Part shown: positions 26,655 to 39,812 of the stretch, piece after piece
Position numbering within the stretch: the first letter of the stretch is position 1
Layout of the letters: every line of letters starts with the position of its first letter
From: Leptodactylus fallax
Lineage: Eukaryota; Chordata; Amphibia; Anura; Leptodactylidae
Length of the DNA stretch: 64,000 bases
Assembly: GCA_947044405.1 (NCBI GenBank)
Contig: CAMRHE010000012.1
Location: forward strand, 7,746,001-7,810,000
Reading direction: 5' to 3'
Made by a program: the position numbers and the translations under genes
Notes under the pieces: model-generated
Seen by the model: the letters and a program-made list of their open reading frames with translations, nothing else
Databases searched by the model: none
Told to the model about the DNA's origin: nothing

Positions 26655-26860
26655 TGAAGAGGGAAAACTTAATTGCAGAAATGCAACTTTTTGTTCCAAA
26701 TTTTGCTGCGTTTTTTTGTGCCAAAGTCAGGGCTGGCTTGAAAAGGAATGGGAAATATAAAGGAAGCACTCAGATGTTTCCCTTCTGTTAAATCCATTCC
26801 TGACTTTGGTTCAAAAACCCGCAGCAAAATCTGTACATGAAACATGAAAAATGCAGTACA
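26655..26860. mobile_element. Diverged copy of the GGCTGAGG palindromic MITE (copy 3)
   Basis: Left phrase TGCAGAAATGCAACTTTTTG and right phrase CAGCAAAATCTGTAC mirror each other, and both match copies 1 and 2 at 17967 and 36814. The outermost ends have decayed. Confidence 0.5.
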
Positions 26861-27517
26861 TGGGACAAGCCATGTACTCGACCATCACCTGTCATCAGAG
26901 GTGTAGCTAGCGGGGAGGTCAGGAGGGGCAACACAGGTTATCCTCACAGATCAACTGCATCAGCCTCTGCATGACACCGATACAGTTGAAATACATAGTA
27001 GAGAAGGAAGCCTCTAGCTTTCTTTTCTGCTAGTAAGTATATCGTAAGCCACAAGCCACTTCAGGTCTGTGGCCTACGAGCTGCACTAAGACCTCTGCGT
27101 CCTGGCACAGACGTCTTTGCGATGACGTCACTGTCCTGAGCCATCCGTGCCAGGACGCTAAAGTCCTGCTGAACTGTTGGCACTGGTACTGCATCTATTT
27201 CATATGATCAGTTTATTGGTGGGTTTACTTTGATCATAATTGCCACACTTGTTGAATAGACAAAAAGTATGCAGTCTAAACTCAGCTCTTTCCTCCTACA
27301 ATTCCTAGCTCATGAGCACTAGCACTATGGGGGAGAAGAAGGGGGCAGAAAATATGGCTGCTGACCTAGAAAAGAATACAGTGCTTTTATAATTTATTTT
27401 TCATGCTCTAATTATGGTATAAGAGAAAAGAAGAACAAGAAAAATAATAAGATGATGAGGTATCATATAGGAATTTATTTCTTATATCTTTGTATGGATT
27501 CTGGGTTTGGTGGTCTT
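26861..27517. other. Unassigned DNA, no gene seen
   Basis: It includes an AGGTGTAGCTAGCGGGG segment (26900) resembling the edge of a common hAT-like MITE. No ORF of note. Confidence 0.4.
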
Positions 27518-27521
27518 TTAA

Positions 27522-29510
27522 CCCTTTAATGACACACGCCCTGACTTCCTGAAGCACCAAGTGTCCCGGAGTGAGAGTAACTTACAGCTAACACCGCGCT
27601 TCATCATCCCTGGTCAGAGCTGAGCTCCAATCGGGAGGGTTTTAACCCCTGCGGTGATTTCAGGGGGTGACGATATGTATTTTGGGCAGCCCGGGGTTCA
27701 AGTCCCCTAGAGGGACATAAAAAGAATGTAAAAAAGTGTAAAAATAAATGTAGAAAGTGTTGAAAAAATAATAAATAAATAAAGCCCAAAAAATGCCACT
27801 TTCCTAGATAAAATGAGTTATGAAAAAAGAAAACTAAAAATTCATTAAAAAATTACATATTCGGTATCATCGCGCCTGTAAAAACTTGTACAATAAAGCA
27901 GAAACGTTATTTAACCTACATGAAGAATGTTGTGAAAAAGAATGGAAAAAAACAGAAGTAATGATTTTTTGCCATCTTGCCTCACAAAATATGGTATGAA
28001 AAATGATCAAAAAGTCATATCTACCACTAAACAAAAAAATAAAAATGTTACACCTCAGAAGATGGCGATGCAAAAACAATTGATTTATGACCCCAAAGGT
28101 TTTTGTTTGTTTGTTTTGCAAAATTAGTAACATATAAAAAAAAATTAGGTATCACTGTACAGTAATCATACCGACCCATAGAATAAAGGTAACATATTAC
28201 TTATGCTGTATGCTGCATGGCAAAAAATTTAAAAGGTAAATAGCAATGCCAATTGTTTTGTTTTGTTTTTTTATCCACCAAGAAAGATTTAATAAAATTT
28301 AGACAAAAAGTTAGACACCCCAAAATGGTGTAATTACCAAATACATATCATCCCACAAAAAACAAGCCCTCATATGGCTACATCACCAAATCATTAGGAC
28401 AAAACTGGCTTTGGCATAAAGGGAATTTATAAACTGTGTGAGCATATATCAGGGTACACCCCAGATTTAGAGATTATGAGGGAAAAGACACCAAAAGTGG
28501 CCCCCAGAGTGACCCCTCCAATCATAGGCGCTACTGGAAAAATAATAGAGAATTTGGTGTTCCCAATGTATTCCGCATAGCTTACATACTCACTTTTCAC
28601 CATCCACTGTGCATTCACGTCTGGAAAAACTAATGCTCAAAACGCCCCTTGATAAATTCTTTGAGGGGTATAGTTTTTAAAATGTGGTCACTCCCTAGGG
28701 GATTCCACTTTATTGGCACCTTAGGGGCTCTGCAAACTTGACATGACATCCAGATGACAAACATCTAAATCTGCGCTCCAAAAGCCACATAGCACCCCTT
28801 CACATCTGCGCCCTGCTGTGTGCATAAACTGCACAAAAAAACTATTTATGCTCACATGTATGACAATGTTGTACCCAGGATAGCATACTTAATGTCATAT
28901 GTGGGTATAAACTACTGTTTGGGCATAAAACTGGACACAGAAGGGAAAGAGCGCTATTTGGTTTTTGGAGCACAAATTTAGACGGTTTGGTGTTTGGACA
29001 CCATGCTACTTTTGCAGAGCCATGAAATTCCAGTAAAGTGGAATCCCCTAACACATAACCTCATTTTAGAAACTACACCCTTGAAGGAATTTATCCAGAT
29101 ATAAAGTGAATATTTGTAACCCCAAACTGTTCCATTAATATATTTTCGATGGTGAAAGGTGAACATGACACTTTTTCCAGAAATATGTCATTACAGTGCG
29201 CAATATGTTGTGCCAAGCTGGGAAATTATTTTCTGGAAACTACATTAATGCAACACTCAAGGGTTAAAATGCCTGCTATGGTCCTTGATAAATCCATTGA
29301 GGGGTGTAGTTTCCAAAATGGGGTCAAGTGTCTCTGGATTCCCCTTTACTGACAATTCAGGGGCTCTGAAAAAGTGGCATGATGTCCAAAACTGTGCTCC
29401 AAAAACCAAAATAGATCTCCTTTCCTTCTGTGTTTGGCTGTGTGCCCAAACAGCAGTTTATATACACATATGATGTTGTTAAGTATGTTATCCTGAGTAC
29501 AACAATGTCA
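27522..29510. mobile_element. TTAA-type non-autonomous element with units in alternating orientation
   Basis: It begins CCCTTTAATGACACACGCC directly after TTAA (27518-27521). A roughly 200-bp unit starting GATAAATTCTTTGAGGGG occurs at 28651 (forward), about 28880-29100 (inverted) and 29286 (forward). A Tc1 element is inserted at 29511. The right end was not found beyond the Tc1 element. Similar DNA at 17780-18700 and 48270-48796 belongs to the same family. Confidence 0.55.
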
Positions 29511-29512
29511 TA

Positions 29513-31069
29513 CAGTGGAGAAAAAAAAGTATTTAGTCAGCCACCAATTGTGCAAGTTCTCCCACTTAAAAAGATGAGAGAGGCCTGTAATTGACATCAT
29601 AGGTAGACCTCAACTATGAGAGACAAAATGAGAAAACATATCCAGAAAATCACATTATCTGATTTTTTAAGAATTTATTTGCAAATTATGGTGGAAAATA
29701 AGTATTTGGTCACCTACAAACAAGCAAGATTTCTGGCTCTCACAGACCTGTAACTTCTTCTTTAAGAGGTTCCTCTGCCCTCCTCTCATTACCTGTAGTA
29801 ATGGCACCTGTTTGACATTGTTATCAGTATAAAAGACACCTGTCCACAACCTCAAACTGTCACACTCCAAACTCCACTATGGTGAAGACCAAAGAGCTGT
29901 GGAAGGACACCAGAAACAAAATTGTAGACCTGCGCCAGGCTGGGAAGACTGAATCTGCAATAGGAAAGCAGCTTGGTGTGAAGAAATCAACTGTGGGAGC
30001 AATAATTAGAAAATGGAAGACATACAAGACCACTGATAATCTCCCTCGATCAGGGGCTCCACGCAAGATCTCACCCCATGGGGTCAAAATGATCACAAGA
30101 ACAGTGAGCAAAAATCCCAGAACCACACGGGTGGACCTAGTGAATGACCTGCAGAAAGCTGGGACTAACGTAACAAAAGCTACCGTCAGTAACACACTAC
30201 GCCACTAGGGACTCAGATCCTGCAGTGCCAGACGTGTCCCCCTGCTTAAGCCTGTACATATCCGGGCCCGCCTGAAGTTTGCTAGAGAGCATTTGGATGT
30301 TCCAGAAGAGTATTGGGAGAATGTCATATGGTCAGATGAAACCAAAGTAGAACTGTTTGGTAGAAACACAACTCGTCATGTTTGGAGGAGAGTGAATGTT
30401 GAGTTGCATCCAAAGAACACCATAACTACTGTGAAGCATGGGGGTGGCAACATCATGCTTTGGGACTGTTTCTCTGCAAAGGGACCAGGACGACTGATGC
30501 GTGAACATGAAAGAATGAATGGGGCCATGTATCGTGAGATTTTGAGTGCAAACCTCCTTCCATCAGCAAGGGCATTGAAGATGAAACGTGGCTGGGTTTT
30601 TCAGCATGACAATGATCTCAAGCACAACGCCAGGGCAACGAAGGAGTGGCTTCGTAAGAAGCATTTCAAGGTCCTGGAGTGGCCTAGCCAGTCTCCAGAT
30701 CTCAACCCCATAGAAAACCTTTGGAGGGAGTTGAAAGTCCGTGTTGCCCAGCGACAGCCCCAAAATATCACTTCTCTAGAGGAGATCTGCATGGAGGAAT
30801 GGGCCAACTTACCAGCAACAGTGTATGCCAACCTTGTGAAAACTTACAGAAAACATTTGACCTCTGTCATTGCCAACACAGGATATATATCAAAGTATTG
30901 AGATGAACTTTTGTTAATGATCAAATACTTATTTTCCACCATAATTTGCAAATAAATTCTTTAAAAATCAGACAATGTGATTTTCTATATATGTTTTCTC
31001 ATTTTGTCTCTCATAGTTGAGGTCTACCTATGATGTCAATTACAGACCTCTCTCATCTTTTTAAGTGGG
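29513..31069 (+). mobile_element. Tc1 element, 3' terminus missing
   Basis: The left terminus CAGTGGAGAAAAAAAAGT follows TA at 29511-29512. The right side matches the family up to the sequence TTTTTAAGTGGGA near 31069, then stops about 45 bp short of the expected terminus. The element therefore lacks one outer terminal repeat and cannot be mobilised. It sits inside a TTAA-type element. Confidence 0.9.
29879..30901 (+). pseudogene. Tc1 DD34E transposase with a single nonsense codon
   Basis: One frame of 341 codons covers the usual length of Tc1 transposases. It starts [19 protein letters not shown] and ends GYISKY before a stop. The N-terminal paired-like DNA-binding region has a helix-turn-helix ([18 protein letters not shown]). 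The catalytic residues are present: Asp in SDETK, Asp in HDNDLKH, and Glu in PIENLW, with 34 residues between the second Asp and the Glu. The only interruption is a TAG at 30206-30208, where relatives of the family have Gln (a C-to-T change). The HDNDPKH motif reads HDNDLKH here. Because of the stop it is scored as a pseudogene. Confidence 0.9.
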
Positions 31070-31403
31070 AACCTTTGGGGCCCCATCAGCGTCAAGGCCC
31101 TGGTAGCAACAGCTACCTCTTCACCCCCTATAGCTTTGCCCTTGGTCTTACATGTGTAGATGCTGTTTATGTACATGTTAGTGATCTCATACTGGATGTG
31201 GCTTTTGTTTTTAGAGGAGATCCAGGAGGTGAAGTGTTAGGACATATTGCATATCAGTACATATTACTGCCCACATTTGCTGAGTATCCTTGAAGGGGAC
31301 AGGAAGCGGAGGCACCTGTGTGTATCTGTGTCCCATATGTAACTTATTGTATCCTTAACTGTATATTGTAGCTTTGTCATTTGTATTTTACAAGTAAAGC
31401 ATT

Positions 31404-31672
31404 TTTATGGATATAGTGACTCAGTGGTTAGCACTGTTGGCTTGAAGCCCTGGAGTCCTTGGTTTCGAATCCAGGTAAAGACAACATCTGCAAGGAGTTT
31501 GTATGTTCTCCACGTGTTTACATAGGTTTCCTCCGGGTACTCTTGTCTCCTGCCACACTCCAAAGACATACTGATAGGAAATTTAGATTGTGAGCTCTAC
31601 TGGGCACATTGTCGATAATATCTGTAAAGCACTGTGAATATGTTCACTATATTGAATAAATAATATTATTTT
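31404..31672 (+). mobile_element. tRNA-derived SINE
   Basis: The 5' part resembles a tRNA with an A box (GTGACTCAGTGGTTAGCAC, about 31415) and a B box (GGTTTCGAATCC, one T more than consensus, about 31462), the internal RNA polymerase III promoter. A conserved-looking body (CTCCGGGTACTC, then CACACTCCAAAGACATACTG) and a 3' AATAAATAATATT tail follow. The order fits known vertebrate tRNA-SINEs. Confidence 0.75.
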
Positions 31673-31682
31673 TGGATAATTT

Positions 31683-32209
31683 ATACTTATACATACATGT
31701 CTATACCTAATTTTTTTTATATTATTATATTTTTTTAATGGATATTGGTTGCCTGGGATAAACACACATCTATCCTCAGATACGATGGAAATAATACAAG
31801 GGCAGACTAGATGGACCATGTTTTTTTTTCTGCTGTTTCCATGAGTTTTTTTGAACTTTTTGTTATATATTTCTTACTAATACTTTTTTCAAACTTTTTG
31901 CACTTTGCTCCTTATAAGAGAGTTGGAAGAAGTGTGGTGGTGCTTTACCCCCTCTTACAAAGGGCAAAACCACCCAGATGCTGTGATCACTATTAATCAT
32001 GGCATCTGAGGGGTTAATCTGCTGAAGTCAGAGAATTATCTGACATCTTCAGTTAGCCCCAGGTCCCGGGTGTATAATACAGCCACAACTCAGAAGCAAT
32101 GAAGCAGGCACAGTTCATGGACCTGCTACAGATTTGTGCCATATATTATGGCACTGAGTGTTATCTATGTGCTCATTGGAACACAATAGTACAGTGCAGA
32201 GTGGGAAGG
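31683..32209. mobile_element. Possible TTAA-type element remnant, right end at a GGGGTTAA
   Basis: GGGTTAATCTGCTGAAGTC and GTGGGAAGGGGTTAA have the form of TTAA-bounded amphibian repeats. The left end was not found. Confidence 0.3.
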
Positions 32210-32213
32210 GGTT

Positions 32214-34068
32214 AAAATGGGCAGATGTATACACTTACAGTAATTACTGGGCCTACTGATTATGTCCTCAAAGAAAATTAGCACCTATCTAGATAGATGA
32301 GAAATATGATACAAAATGATGATGTCTAGAGAGTTTTCATAACCACCAAGGTAAAACAAAGTAATATTTAAATCATCTGTGAAAGTACTGGTGGTCTCAT
32401 ATATATAGCCAATAAAGAATATAGGAGTCACAGTAAATACCTTAGTGGGCTAGCGAGATTAGGCTGTTTTCCAGATAGACCTTCTAAGGTGCCAAAGACA
32501 CAAAGTGCTAAATGGTCTTTTAAGAAATGAAAACTGTAATGAAATAAGTAAAGTAGTGTGATGTGTAAAATATAACCATACTTCTTGTCCTTTAAATACA
32601 TGTGCATACTTTTAGCAGACTGTATATTTCATTATAAGGATATATTATTATATAGTTTAGTACATTTTAGAGAATTACCACTTCTAGACATGGTGGTTTG
32701 AAATGTCTTCATCAAATGTAGCAATAGTAATGAAAATGCCAGCTTTATTTGAGTAATGCCAGTTTGTAACCATGTGTGGACTCTCAAAAGCAAAATCATC
32801 ATTAATACCCAAGAAGTGTTACTTTTGGAATGATTAGTTAGGTAAAAGCCAAAAAAAGAAACAAATGCAGGACTGTATTTATGGAGAAGGTTAAGTAGAC
32901 TGAAAGGAAATACTGTCCTGGTTTATGCCTTTATTCTTGAGTTGTTTTCTATGGAGTGCCCATGTGCATAGATTAGTATGGATTGAAACTACACTTTTAT
33001 TGTGTGCAGTCAGAGTAACATAGTGAATGTAATATTCCCTGGCACAAAGTGTCTGAAATGACTTAATGAAACATTGACTCATTTAAATTAGGCTACAAGT
33101 AGGTTTCGCCACAGTCAACATACATACATGCAAGTCACCTCACAATAATTGTAAATCCATGTGGCAATGAGGTGCTATTTGCTTGCATTGGCTGTAGTCG
33201 TTCCATGAAAAAAATACTACAGACGTTATTCTTATTTCTGTTTGGGGGGCCTAAAACAACTGCCAAGTGGTGTACTGCACTGAGCCTTTTTAATCTCTGC
33301 CAAGTATAGAGAAAATAACTTGCTTCCTTAATGGATGTTCAGAGTGAAATAGAGAATTTAAACTGGACACTGTCCTAAACATGGAAAGAAGTCTAGACTG
33401 GACTGATGCTGGTTCTGAGTGAGACTAATATTGAAAAGTGACCCTCTGTAAGGCGAACATTTTAATAGAAAAAAAAAACTATTTTGCTCATAAGAACTGC
33501 AGAGGACAAATAACATTTGGTAGCACTTAAGGAACAGGAGTTAAAGAAAAGTAATACGTCTTAAAATTGGTAACAGGTTATTCTAATGTATTTTGAATAT
33601 TCCATTAATTTGTTTTCTTTTTGTGATGCCGTTTTCTTAATTTAGTATATTGCAAATTATTGGCTGCAACCTGTTGATTTAAATACAAAAGGACTTTTCC
33701 ATTATTTTAAAGCAATATTTCATATAGAGGAATATAGAGGTGTTTTACTGCTTTTTAACAGAGTTGTATGGCAGTGCATGGGGTTCTGTGTTTGAGCTCT
33801 CAATATAAAAAACACATAATGTACTGTACACTAAACTGTAGTGTACACTGTACACTAAAACAGAGGTGCAGATAAACGTATACTGTCTTAGTATTAGACA
33901 GTGCAAATGTAGACTAGAAAGTCCTAAATTGAACCAGATTTTTCTAAGTGTATGAAAATCTAGCACACTGTCAACCAAATTCAACATAATGTAAGAGTGG
34001 ACATATCCACATGTAAAAGGATTTTATTCTTGAGATAACCCCATTAAGGTGTACTGTACTATAAGTAG
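32214..34068. other. AT-rich DNA, no gene seen
   Basis: Only short ORFs. A local direct/inverted GTACTGTACACT cluster lies at 33818-33858. Nothing else recognised. Confidence 0.5.
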
Positions 34069-34614
34069 GGATGAGCAAACCAATTCAGTTACAACCAGAT
34101 TTGGCCCAAATTTTTAAAAAATGTTTCAGGTTCAACCCATGAAACACTATTATACTCTTGGATCTTCTCATAATTCAGAGTATAATAAGTAGACACCTAG
34201 GTAAGGTGAATAAAAATAGCAAACTGTTACACTGAACTTGCCTCATCTCTTTTGATCATCCAACTGTCCCCAGTGTCCTCTTCAGGCCTCTTCTGGCCTC
34301 TTCTGGCCTCTGGCTGTTGTCATGCACCCCGGGGCTCCCACTGAGACCTGTGATTGGGCCTTAGCAGTCATGTGGGGTGCAACAGCATCCTGATGCTTTG
34401 ATAACGCTGCAAGGATGCCCAGGAGATCTGAGTCAAGGTGAGTATAACTTGTTTGCCATTTTTACTCACCTCCCCAAGGCTTTCCCCCTGGGAACCCCAG
34501 GGTATAATGATAGTACTTTTGGTTCGTGCTGAACAAGTTCAGTCTGAAATGAACCAGAGGGCCAAACCTCATGAATATTCATTGAAATGAATCTTGTGAG
34601 GTTAGTCCATCTCT
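34069..34614. mobile_element. Possible MITE with TAGGGATGAGC-like ends
   Basis: The left end TAGGGATGAGCAAAC and the inverted right end (TAGTCCATCTCTA) are similar. The interior has a tandem triplication of TCTTCTGGCCTC near 34282-34313. No coding content. Confidence 0.4.
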
Positions 34615-34622
34615 AACTTTAA

Positions 34623-35058
34623 AGGGATTGTCCAAGATAACCGTTTTTTTTTATATGAGGCCGGGGAAGGTAAAAAACCCCAAAACATACTCACTTGTCC
34701 TCAGTGTTAAGGCGTCCCCCGTCGCTGTCTGGTCCTGCTGCTCTGGTGTCTTGTTTTGGTGGAAGTCCTTGCTGAACATGACAGCTGAGGACAATCAGTG
34801 GTCTAAGTAGCCTAAGTAAAGGAACTGGGATGTCACTTGCATACGTCACTTGTGATGTCCCATGTTCTTTCCTTAGTCCACTGAGGCCACTAATTGGCAC
34901 ATGCAGTGGGGACTTCCACCAAAACAAGACACCGGAGCAGCAGGACTGGAGAGTGGCAGGAGACTCCAGAACACTGGGAACAAGTGAGTATGTGTTGTTT
35001 TTTTTTTACCTTCCTTGGCCTCATATAAAAAAAAAAACTGTTATCCTAGACAACTCCC
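34623..35058. mobile_element. Long palindromic MITE bounded by TTAA
   Basis: TTAA flanks both sides (34619-34622 and 35059-35062). The left arm runs GGGATTGTCCAAGATAAC, then ATATGAGGCC and CATACTCACTTG. The right arm carries these in inverted order: CAAGTGAGTATG, GGCCTCATAT, GTTATCCTAGACAACTCCC. The two arms account for most of the 436 bp. No transposase ORF. Confidence 0.7.
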
Positions 35059-35062
35059 TTAA

Positions 35063-36813
35063 CGTACTGTGTATTGGAAAATTCTCAAAATGATTCTATT
35101 TGATTCCAAAACACCATGCGATAGGCAAGTATGTGTCAGTATATGTTTCCACTCCATAGGGAAGTGTTGGGTATATAATTACATGCACACGTATGTCAGG
35201 AGTCTTTTCTAATATATGTATTAAAAGCAAAGCATGAACTAGATGTGAACTGTGCCTTTCTGAACTCACTCATTTTTTTTTTCCAATTCCATGTTTTCAA
35301 ATACAAATATCACCTTCATTGGTCAAGCATTTTAGTATATTGAGGTAGATAAACAAATGAAAATGTGACAGAATTCTACAAATTTGCTACACAGCTCCAA
35401 AATTTTGGTGCATTTTTTTGTCAGAAGCTAAATAAGTTGGATACAGTTATACAGGACAGGATGCAATTCACTGCCCAGTCACTCTGTAGCCTCACATAAA
35501 CACACATCTGATAGACATCTGGTGACAGTATTGCAAAATTATGAAAAACTGGTCATTTTGTGACACACATATCTGTACACTTCCAGCCATGAAGTAAGGT
35601 CTGGAAGGACACATCTGTATGTCTTGTTAGGGTATGTGGATATTAAAAAGGGGGAACCCTCCCTTTAAGCCACTCCCTGTCAGTTCACCAGCACAACTCT
35701 GTTGGAGTCTAATACCTTGAACTCATCTGACTAGTTCTTTAGCTTACCAAGTTGTGCTGCCCAGTAACCTGGAATATAAGACATGTACAGTATGATTAGC
35801 GCTGCACCTTACTAGGTTGTTTTGTGAGTTTTCTTATAAGCATGACATGAACAAATGATTTTATTTGACTACGAACTTCTAGCAAATCAATTCCTTTGAA
35901 TCGTGTATTCCATGGAAGGAAACTTTCAATTCTCTTGATGCATTGACCATTCCTTGTCTAATTTATGACATAATCATCCAGCTTATTCAATGATAAAACC
36001 ATGTTTTTCATTCTTGCCACTGGTGTTTCAGGTTTTTGTTTAACAGATGTGTGATAGATGGTCTGAGTATAAAAGTGTTGGTCCCTTGGGCAGTCAGTAC
36101 AGTCTTGGAACCTGCAGGTGCCATATCCATCTAATGTCTCTGAATTTGGTTCCAGTCATTTGCTTCTGCTATCAATCTGCTAACAATCACTGCATTTATT
36201 TCATGTAGAGGCACATCTGGAATAACTGTACACATGCAGAATTCTTTGTTGAAGGGTTGTTTTGAATGGAGTCTCACATGTTATTTTGTAATTAGAAATG
36301 CTGTATTTCTTTACCAATTTACACTTAATCACAGTATCTGAAAACGATGAAATCCTTAACCTGTCACATCCCTTCCAGCCACATATGTTTATGTATGTTT
36401 CCAGTTATGACATCCGCAACACATTTCCTCTTCATGCGCCAAGAGCTAAACCATTAGAGTAGCTTCACAACAAACATAAAATTGACACTTTTCACAATGG
36501 TATTCATTACATTAAAGTATTGACAGCACAAGTACAGAGATTTCACTCTCATTTTATGTCAATTAATTCAATTGATCAGCAGGGAAAAAAATAATTACGA
36601 TAGCTGAATGGTCAAGTTTTTGGTTAAATTATTTTTTAAAATGTAGTAAGGCGTATACTATGGGACCGATTTATTAACACCAACACTTGTGCATTGTTCT
36701 TAATCCCTTTGTGTGCTGGTGCAAAATACACCAGAATTATTTATAAATTCTGCCTCTCAATAATTCAAGCTAATCGGAGTTTGTCCTGTGTGCCAAAACT
36801 GAAACCTACTTCA
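35063..36813. other. AT-rich DNA, no gene seen
   Basis: No domain-like ORF. A segment at 35555-35630 (GTGACACACATATCTGTACA, then AGCCATGA and GGAAGGACA) recurs at about 57655-57705, so it is a dispersed repeat. The DNA just before 36813 and after 37033 forms an outer inverted pair around MITE copy 2. Confidence 0.45.
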
Positions 36814-37032
36814 GGCTGAGGCCCCACGTTGCAGAAACGCAGCTTTTTTTGTTTCAGATTTTGCTGCAGTTTTCTTTTAGCCAAAGCCAAGAATGGCTAC
36901 AAAAGGAATGAGAAATATATAGAAAGTATGTATATTTCTGCCATCTGCTCAATCCACTGCTGGCTTTGGCTCAAAAAAGCAGAAGAATTTGCAACAAAAA
37001 AAGTTGCGTTTTTGCAACGTAGGGCCTCAGCC
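36814..37032. mobile_element. Palindromic MITE, GGCTGAGG...CAGCC (copy 2)
   Basis: It starts GGCTGAGGCCCCACGTTGC and ends GCAACGTAGGGCCTCAGCC; the arms are inverted copies. TCA precedes and TTA follows, close to the TTA duplication of copy 1. The interior phrase on TTGGCT/AGCCAA matches copies 1 and 3. Confidence 0.75.
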
Positions 37033-37599
37033 TTAATCAGGGACTGGTGTAGGTTTCAGCTATAACTTGTGTCAGTTTTCTGGTATAAGTTATAAGAATT
37101 TGTTGGCAACTCCAGTCCAGCTTGCATTCATCCCTGCTCTACTCCAGTCACTCTTTTGAAAAGTGCCGAGTGGGGCGCAAAATTAACAAAAGTTGCAATT
37201 TTTTGAGCAAAAACCAGCATTTGTGAAAAAATTAAAGTTTTTTATGATTTGTATGTCAGAAAACTGACATACAATTCATGATAAAATGGCTACTGTATAT
37301 TTTTATTGAAAAAGTATTATTTTATAAAAACAGTAACTGAGAAGGGGAGGGGGAGGGCACAACTGGTAATCAAAATGGGTATAAAACACTAATTAAATAG
37401 CAGCCATGAGGACAAAAGTTCTACCTACAACTAATATAGTTAAACTGGCCATACATATATGATACATATATACTAATGTTGAAATCGAATGAAACTTTAT
37501 ATACATGAATGTAATGATAATATATGTAAGTGATTACAGTAATAGACTTAAAGGATAAGCTTACTGTGGAAAACTGTACAATTGAACTCAAAACCCTAA
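37033..37599. other. Unassigned AT-rich DNA
   Basis: Nothing recognised beyond the outer inverted pair (GAAACCTAC at 36801 and GTAGGTTTC at 37049) that brackets MITE copy 2. Confidence 0.4.
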
Positions 37600-38873
<1,274 letters not shown>

Positions 38874-38875
38874 TA

Positions 38876-39561
38876 TATAAATATAAATTGAACTACATAA
38901 AAACACATGTATTGAACTGTATTGATAAACACTTAACACTAAACCAAACAAAAAAATAAAAAAAATCCCTGCCCTGGCTCAGCCTTGGACCAATCCCTTA
39001 TTAACATCATGCTATTAATGTGATAATATCCAATCCAATCCATATTTTCCAAACAGTATATTACAGAAGAAAAGTATACATTTTAGACTTACACATGTAA
39101 CAAACATGGGCAGCACTTTAATATGACTTTTTAAAGAGGCTTTGCTGTATGATATCACTCAGTATCATGTTATCAGCTGCTACATCTCTAATTGTACAAT
39201 AAATAATTTTAGTTTTCAGTTTAAATGATGTGCATCTGTGCATACTGTCATTCAGTGGAAGCTAGTGTTGGGCGAATCGGCCTGCAACATTATATCCGAA
39301 TATTCCAAATTGCTCGGTTTTTACATGATTTGTGGTAAATTATTATACTCTGGGGTCTCTTCTTTACGTGACATCTCAGAAGAGTGCCAGATTTTGATTT
39401 TTTTTTTAACCTGAAGTAAATCTAAAGATTCCCATTGAATGAAGGAATGGTTTTGAAGACCATAAGGAATTAATACAGAAAAATACATAGGAAACGTAAA
39501 TATTTGTTGAAAGTGTAAAACCCCTCTACAATGGCTTTGAGAATAGATATGTACATGTAGG
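38876..39561. other. Unassigned AT-rich DNA
   Basis: No domain-like ORF. A GTGTTGGGCGAATC segment at 39264 resembles a widespread non-coding repeat; no ends found. Confidence 0.4.
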
Positions 39562-39603
39562 CAGTGGCGTAATGATCGCGGTTGCAGGGGGTGGGACCAC
39601 GAG

Positions 39604-39634
39604 GGTGGCTGACTAAATACTTTTTTCTCCACTG
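39604..39634 (-). mobile_element. Isolated Tc1 terminus (31 bp)
   Basis: GGTGGCTGACTAAATAC followed by TTTTTTCTCCACTG and then TA matches the outer terminal repeat of the CAGTGGGG Tc1 family (as at 50460-50492). The rest of that element is absent. Confidence 0.75.
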
Positions 39635-39637
39635 TAT

Positions 39638-39812
39638 TATACTGTATGGGGGCCACTGTGGAGCATATTATACTGTGTAGGGGCTACTGTAGAGCATATA
39701 ATATTGTGTGGGGGCCACTGAGGAGCATATAATACTGTGTGGGGGCCACCCTGGAGCATATTATACTGTGTGAGGGCCATTCTGATGCATATTATACCGT
39801 GTGGGGGCCCCT
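39638..39812. repeat. 31-bp minisatellite, 5 to 6 copies
   Basis: The phrase TGTGTGGGGGCCACTGTGG recurs with CCAC/CTAC/CCAT anchors at 39653, 39684, 39715, 39746, 39777 and 39808, an exact 31-bp period. Units differ by a few bases. Confidence 0.9.

Noticed and set aside
39321..39656. 111-codon minus-strand ORF
   Set aside because: It spans the hAT-like edge, the Tc1 tip and the minisatellite, which are unrelated pieces; chance ORF.
39638..39812. CRISPR-like array because of regular 31-bp spacing
   Set aside because: The whole 31-bp unit is tandemly repeated with no unique spacers; it is a minisatellite in a eukaryotic genome.
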